From Planctomycetaceae bacterium (GTDB taxonomy: Bacteria; Planctomycetota; Planctomycetia; Pirellulales; Thermoguttaceae), in assembly GCA_031267635.1 (NCBI GenBank), contig JAIRYX010000364.1:1-9694 (forward strand): a DNA stretch of 9,694 nucleotides, in the 5' to 3' direction. Position 1 is the stretch's first letter. Every line of letters starts with the position of its first letter. Shown here one piece after another: positions 6,106 through 9,694 of the stretch. Below the pieces are notes generated by a model. The model worked only from the letters and a program-made list of their open reading frames with translations. It ran no database searches and was not told the origin of the DNA. A program made the translations under genes and the position numbers.

Positions 6106-8835
6106 TCAGTTCGCACATGGGACTTGTACTGCCGGTTCGCACGCTTTGGGAATATATTCGCGACACGTTGTCTCGACTTGGCAAGGATTAGCGCGATAAA
6201 CACGGCAACGATTGACCGGTTGACAACAGGTTACCGGCTTGCCGCAAACAACGGGTTCATACCACGCCGGAAACCAAGGATAATGTGGTTTTTCAGGACG
6301 TTCAGGATGCACGGGACGTTCAGGAGGTACAGGACGTTCAGGAGGTACAGGACGATTCGCCGATTTTGTTGATGCATAAAAAATCCTGACTGTATTTTCT
6401 CCGTATTTTCCGTTTTCGCCTGGCACGAGATATCCGAACACACCTTCAGGTTCGTGGCGATTCGCCAGATATTGAGCATACGCATAACCATAATATTCCA
6501 CACGGCTATCGTCGCCCGTGTAAGGCGTTACCGTACCATTTCCCGGATAATTATCAATGTTATAGCGGAAAAAAGTTCCCGATTCTTGAACAGATTGTCC
6601 CGGCGGTAAACTGGAATCAATAATACCGTTTCCAATGATCGCTCCATCCGCAAAACGAATCGCGTCGTCGGTTTCATTTTTCATTTTACGGAATCCAAAA
6701 ATTCCGACAAACATTCTTTGGGCGTTCGCGGAAGGTTTTTCTTCATAAGAAACAAATTCTTTACCAATACGGGAATTGCCGCCAACCGCAAGGTAACCTT
6801 CTTCATTTCCATTGAAACGCGATTTCAAATCTTCCTGATATTGTTGATATAAAATCGGATCGGTTCCTAACGCTTCCGCAAGAGAACGTTCATTCAAATC
6901 TTTGTATCGGTTGAAACTATAACCGACAAGAACATGTCCGCCGTAATGATGTTTGGAAGTTTCGGAATTTGTTAGATAATAAAGTGGCATTTCGCTGTTA
7001 TTTGCGTGTCCGATGGCTGACGTTCCGCCGTTTGAGTCGGACAAAATCATATTTGCGCCGGACAACGCGGTAATATCCGCGCTGATTTCTCCGCCAATAT
7101 AAACAGTATTTGTATTGGCTGTATCGACGTTCACAGGAAATACGGCTTTTCCCATAATATTACTACCGATTTGCGCGATAGATTTCCATGTGTTGTTATC
7201 TCCATAATCGCGAGTCCCGTCTGCTTGAAGAATCATATTCCGCGAAGCTGTTACGTAATAAATATCTGCGGAACCGTTTGTCATGCCCTGATTGAAATCT
7301 TCGCCGACATGTCCAATACCGCTTGTTCCGCCGTTGTCCGCTCTAATGATTATGTCGCGCCCCGAATGAACGGAAATGTTGCCGTAAATTTTATTGACCA
7401 CCAAATCCCCATTAGGCAAAATAAAATTCGCGTCTCTTATGGGATAAGCGGAAACGAAATTACGAACATTATGCCCGATTCTCGCAATGCTTGTTCCCTC
7501 GCTTAAAATGCGAATATCACCGTCCGGCGTTTGAACGTTAATGTTACCGGAAACCGCATTTGTTAAAGGATAATAGTAACCGACGCTGTTGGAATCGGCA
7601 GGCGGCATATAGTGATACAACGTGATAATTTTTCCTGTCTCTTTATCTTTTGCCAGATAAGCGTGTCCGATATGCGCTGCCGGCGCGTTTTCAACATCGG
7701 GAGATTCTTCGTGATACACCGCATGAACAATAAGATCGCCGCCGTTGATATTAACATGAATATCACCGGAAGGCAAATAAAGATTCGCCAAACGTTCATG
7801 ATTTCCGCGTGCGTCGTTCGACGTATCGTCAAAAGTGAAGCCGGAAAAAATCACGTTTTCGGAATCGGCAACCGTTTGACTATAAATGCGGGAATCCGTG
7901 TCGTGGAAATGATAACCAATTTGAGCGTAACCGCCATTGACCGCTCGCAACGTTAAATCGCCTGCGGTGGTTGTTACGGTGGTGGTCCCTTTATTTGCTC
8001 CCACGGAAATATAAGCGTTAGGAACATTGGAAATAAGGTTCACTCTTTTTCCTGTGACTGTTACGTTGCCGGTATCGTAAGCGTTGACCAACGTGGAATT
8101 ACGGGAAGGGGCGGCATTCACATCAATTCCGAAATTCACATCGCCCGTATCCGCTTGAATGTCGATATTTCTATCGCCGGTTGTCGCAATGACCGACGAG
8201 TTGATGTTAATATCGCCGTTAGTTGCGTGAAGATAAATTCGTCCTTGCTGATCTGCGTTGATAGCATCGGCGCGAATGATTCCGTTGGTGTTAATCACGG
8301 CGGATTCCAATTGAACAGAATTTGCAATAATTTTTCCCTGATGATTGATAACGCCGCCGTTGATAACGCCCAAATCGTTGGAGCCATCCAGCCATTTGTT
8401 GCGTTGTTCATCGGACATCGTAGCGGTCGAACCAACAAAACCGCCTTGCGTGTTGATAACGCCGGACGGTCCGATAGTCAAGCCATTGGAATTGACAATA
8501 TAAACCGTACCGTTGGAATTTAACCGTCCGTTAATTTCCGTGATGCCGTTTGCGACACGGTTGAGAATTGCGCCGTTTTGTCCATTAAAATTAAAATTTA
8601 CCGTTTGTGTGTTCGTGATCCCGAAATTATGCCAATCCACGTAACCGCGATTTCCCGTAATGTCAATGTTTGTTCCGCCGGTAACATCTCCAATATTTAC
8701 GTTAGGAGTTTTATTAGAAACATTACCAATGTTATACTGTTGGGCGTGAGCGGAAAATCCCCAAGCGGAAACAATCAATAACGCGCCGCCAAGTGGAACA
8801 AGAAAAAGCCGGAACATATCGTATTTTTTTGTCAT
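6106..8835 (-). CDS. Filamentous haemagglutinin-like (TPS-domain) surface protein with Pro-rich and Cys-rich C-terminal tail
   Basis: A 909-residue exported protein, probably a beta-helical adhesin. Residues 1-31 are a signal peptide (basic start, hydrophobic core, SAHA end). Residues 32-140 resemble the two-partner-secretion (haemagglutination-activity) domain: VNFNFNGQNGAILNRVANG (79-97), INGRLNSNGTVYIVNSNGLTIG (101-122), and GGFVGSTATM (131-140). The classical NPNG is here NSNG. Residues 158-265 have the short ING/GDI/GNV turns of a beta-helix. From about 292 to 613 six irregular repeats end in IG[HYS] (IGYHF, IGHAY, IGHNV, IGHVG, IGSNI, IGHAN). Residues 828-850 are a proline-rich RPVPPE repeat. 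Residues 864-907 hold all eight cysteines of the protein. No TpsB-type transporter is in the window. The start at 8835 lacks a strong ribosome binding site; Met7 is an alternative. The gene is convergent with mlaE and monocistronic as far as can be seen. Confidence 0.85.
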   Translation of the reverse strand: MTKKYDMFRLFLVPLGGALLIVSAWGFSAHAQQYNIGNVSNKTPNVNIGDVTGGTNIDITGNRGYVDWHNFGITNTQTVNFNFNGQNGAILNRVANGITEINGRLNSNGTVYIVNSNGLTIGPSGVINTQGGFVGSTATMSDEQRNKWLDGSNDLGVINGGVINHQGKIIANSVQLESAVINTNGIIRADAINADQQGRIYLHATNGDININSSVIATTGDRNIDIQADTGDVNFGIDVNAAPSRNSTLVNAYDTGNVTVTGKRVNLISNVPNAYISVGANKGTTTVTTTAGDLTLRAVNGGYAQIGYHFHDTDSRIYSQTVADSENVIFSGFTFDDTSNDARGNHERLANLYLPSGDIHVNINGGDLIVHAVYHEESPDVENAPAAHIGHAYLAKDKETGKIITLYHYMPPADSNSVGYYYPLTNAVSGNINVQTPDGDIRILSEGTSIARIGHNVRNFVSAYPIRDANFILPNGDLVVNKIYGNISVHSGRDIIIRADNGGTSGIGHVGEDFNQGMTNGSADIYYVTASRNMILQADGTRDYGDNNTWKSIAQIGSNIMGKAVFPVNVDTANTNTVYIGGEISADITALSGANMILSDSNGGTSAIGHANNSEMPLYYLTNSETSKHHYGGHVLVGYSFNRYKDLNERSLAEALGTDPILYQQYQEDLKSRFNGNEEGYLAVGGNSRIGKEFVSYEEKPSANAQRMFVGIFGFRKMKNETDDAIRFADGAIIGNGIIDSSLPPGQSVQESGTFFRYNIDNYPGNGTVTPYTGDDSRVEYYGYAYAQYLANRHEPEGVFGYLVPGENGKYGENTVRIFYASTKSANRPVPPERPVPPERPVHPERPEKPHYPWFPAWYEPVVCGKPVTCCQPVNRCRVYRANPCQVETTCREYIPKACEPAVQVPCAN
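6297..6350 (-). repeat. Three tandem 18-bp units encoding RPVPPE-type hexapeptides
   Basis: Three units at 6297-6314, 6315-6332 and 6333-6350 share GACGTTCAGGA on the plus strand. The last two are identical and the first differs at a few positions. They encode RPVPPE, RPVPPE and RPVHPE in the adhesin-like protein, just before its cysteine-rich tail. The identical units suggest recent duplication, so the copy number may vary between strains. Confidence 0.85.
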
Positions 8836-9310
8836 TGTTCTGATTTCTGAAAATTAAGAGGAGTGAAATTTGAGGACAAGTGTAAACAATTACTTACAGA
8901 AAAGTTTTTTCGAAAGGGCTTTGTTACCGAAAGAAAACAAAATGCCGTTTTTTGAGTTCAAATGCTTATCATAACATCAAAGAACAAAATTTAAAATAGA
9001 CCATAAGGAAAATAGTCAACAAATTGTTTCTACTTAATGTTGGAATTGTACAAGAGATGATGCTTATTTGTATTTATGATAATTAGAAAAATAAAAAAAA
9101 CAACAAAAAATGTTGAAATTTGACAAGATGTTTTGTTAAATATTCATTTTCTATGTCGGCTTATCTTTATTGTGTGTAAGTTATTACAAACAATAAAGAT
9201 AAGCCAATGCTAACCAAATAAATAGATTTTTTGCGTCTAGGGTAAATTATGGAAACTTATGTAACATTTTGTTGAAGAAATGTTTCTTGTTGTTTTTACG
9301 AAACATAAAT
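8836..9310. other. AT-rich gene-free region upstream of the adhesin gene
   Basis: No open frame here has recognisable content. The region should contain the minus-strand promoter of the adhesin-like gene. A weak candidate is TTGTCC followed 17 bp later by TAATTT, close to the ATG, but I would not rely on it. A/T runs are dense, especially around 9085-9150. The main structured feature is the hairpin at 9158-9205, listed separately. Beyond it the DNA continues AT-rich to the second MITE-like copy at 9311. Confidence 0.5.
9158..9205. repeat. Long near-perfect hairpin (48 nt)
   Basis: GGCTTATCTTTATTG (9158-9172) is followed by its exact reverse complement CAATAAAGATAAGCC (9191-9205). The stem continues inward with one further pair, one G-A mismatch and five more pairs (TGTAA/TTACA), closing on a GTTA tetraloop. 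That gives 21 paired positions out of 22. No T-run follows on either strand, so it does not look like an intrinsic terminator. Confidence 0.8.
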
Positions 9311-9453
9311 GTAACTATTCAGTTGCTCAAGCTAAATACATCCGCACGGCAACTGTATAATTATCAGCACTTGAACGGCTTTACCATTGCCGCCCTTATT
9401 TATCAAGTTATTAGTAGCCGTGCGGATTTATTTGGCTTGGGCAGCTGAATATA
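9311..9453. mobile_element. MITE-like inverted-repeat element, copy 2
   Basis: A second, diverged copy of the element at 5824-5958, in the same orientation. The left arm starts GTAACTATTCAGTTG. The right arm ends CAGCTGAATATA, lacking the final GTTAC form of copy 1. From TATTCAG inward the two arms pair over about 39 nt, including CATCCGCACGGC against GCCGTGCGGAT. The core 9373-9409 differs from that of copy 1 at only 2 of 37 positions. It lies about 100 bp upstream of the transposase start, outside that gene's likely promoter. Confidence 0.72.
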
Positions 9454-9477
9454 CCATCCGTGGCTATTAACCGTCAC

Positions 9478-9505
9478 TTTTCACATCATGTCGATTGGTT
9501 ATAAT
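9478..9505 (+). promoter_or_regulatory. Candidate promoter of the transposase gene
   Basis: TTTTCA (9478-9483) and a perfect TATAAT (9500-9505) are separated by 16 bp. The 10 box lies 46 nt before the ATG at 9552. It is just outside the right end of the MITE-like copy. Confidence 0.5.
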
Positions 9506-9551
9506 ATTGACGTTGTGTTTAGGATATTCCATTTTTACCAAAGAGGTTATC

Positions 9552-9694
9552 ATGCTTCGTCGAGCTTATACAGACCAAGAAAAACAAACGTTTCATCATT
9601 TGCGATTTCATCATCCGAATCCTCGTATTCGGGAACGCTTTGAAGTCTTATAGCTTCATGCCAACGGTGAGCATTTTCCGAAAATCGCACAGCT
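9552..9694 (+). pseudogene. IS630-like transposase, 5' part with in-frame stop; runs off the window
   Basis: The frame from ATG 9552 reads MLRRAYTDQEKQTFHHLRF through RIRERFEVL, then meets TAG at 9651-9653. It continues in the same frame as LHANGEHFPKIAQ to the window end. The composition and order recall the N-terminal helix-turn-helix of IS630-family transposases, where ERFEVL is followed by an aromatic or charged residue, then LHA-type text and PKIAQ. The reading is from pattern memory; the DDE catalytic part lies outside the window. AAGAGG (9541-9546) is a good ribosome binding site 5 nt before the ATG, and a promoter precedes it. The TAG would stop translation after 33 residues, so the copy is probably inactive, unless a downstream start restores a product or the base is a sequencing error. 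Confidence 0.6.

Noticed and set aside
5824..9453. The two MITE-like copies as the flanking repeats of one composite transposon or as a CRISPR
   Set aside because: Only two diverged copies exist about 3.5 kb apart with one ordinary adhesin gene between them, no spacers, and each copy has its own inverted repeats.

Overview
The window looks like chromosomal DNA of moderate-to-low GC from a diderm bacterium. A Planctomycetota or related PVC-group origin is most likely. That inference rests on a beta-barrel-porin-2 type outer membrane protein, a secreted protein that resembles a planctomycete-type family from memory, an MlaE lipid-transport permease and a large filamentous-haemagglutinin-type surface protein. 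No rRNA, tRNA or marker gene is present, so the assignment is an inference from protein families only.

Layout from left to right. Positions 1-218 hold no convincing gene but contain a cluster of small perfect hairpins and a GC-rich patch. On the minus strand, 219-620 encodes an AdhR/NmlR-like MerR regulator with the sensor cysteine C52. It is preceded by a well-formed MerR-type promoter (35 and 10 boxes 19 bp apart, dyad in the spacer) that points at the regulator itself, so it is probably autoregulated. Next, also on minus, is a GT4-type glycosyltransferase (791-1951) with its own likely sigma70-like promoter. A gene-free, AT-rich divergent region (1952-2391) separates it from a plus-strand porin (2392-3672) that ends at a strong intrinsic terminator. 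A secreted protein of unknown function (3982-4860) and an MlaE-family permease (4932-5804) follow on plus and may be cotranscribed. The permease has no MlaF or MlaD partner in the window. A 135-bp MITE-like inverted-repeat element lies 19 bp after its stop codon.

From 8835 down to 6106 on minus is a 909-residue filamentous-haemagglutinin-like protein. It has a signal peptide, a TPS-like domain, a series of beta-helix-type repeats with an IG[HYS] signature, a proline-rich hexapeptide repeat, and a C-terminal tail holding all eight of its cysteines. Its upstream region (8836-9551) is AT-rich and gene-free. It carries a near-perfect 48-nt hairpin and a second copy of the MITE-like element. The window ends inside the start of an IS630-like transposase gene that has an in-frame TAG at codon 34, so it is probably a pseudogene.

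The genes do not form one obvious pathway. The common theme is the cell envelope: porin, lipid-transport permease, secreted protein, adhesin-like protein and glycosyltransferase. Two envelope proteins, the porin and the adhesin, confine all of their cysteines to one terminal segment, which could point to disulfide cross-linking at the cell surface. The repeat pair, its conserved core and the adhesin tail are the least explained parts of the window.
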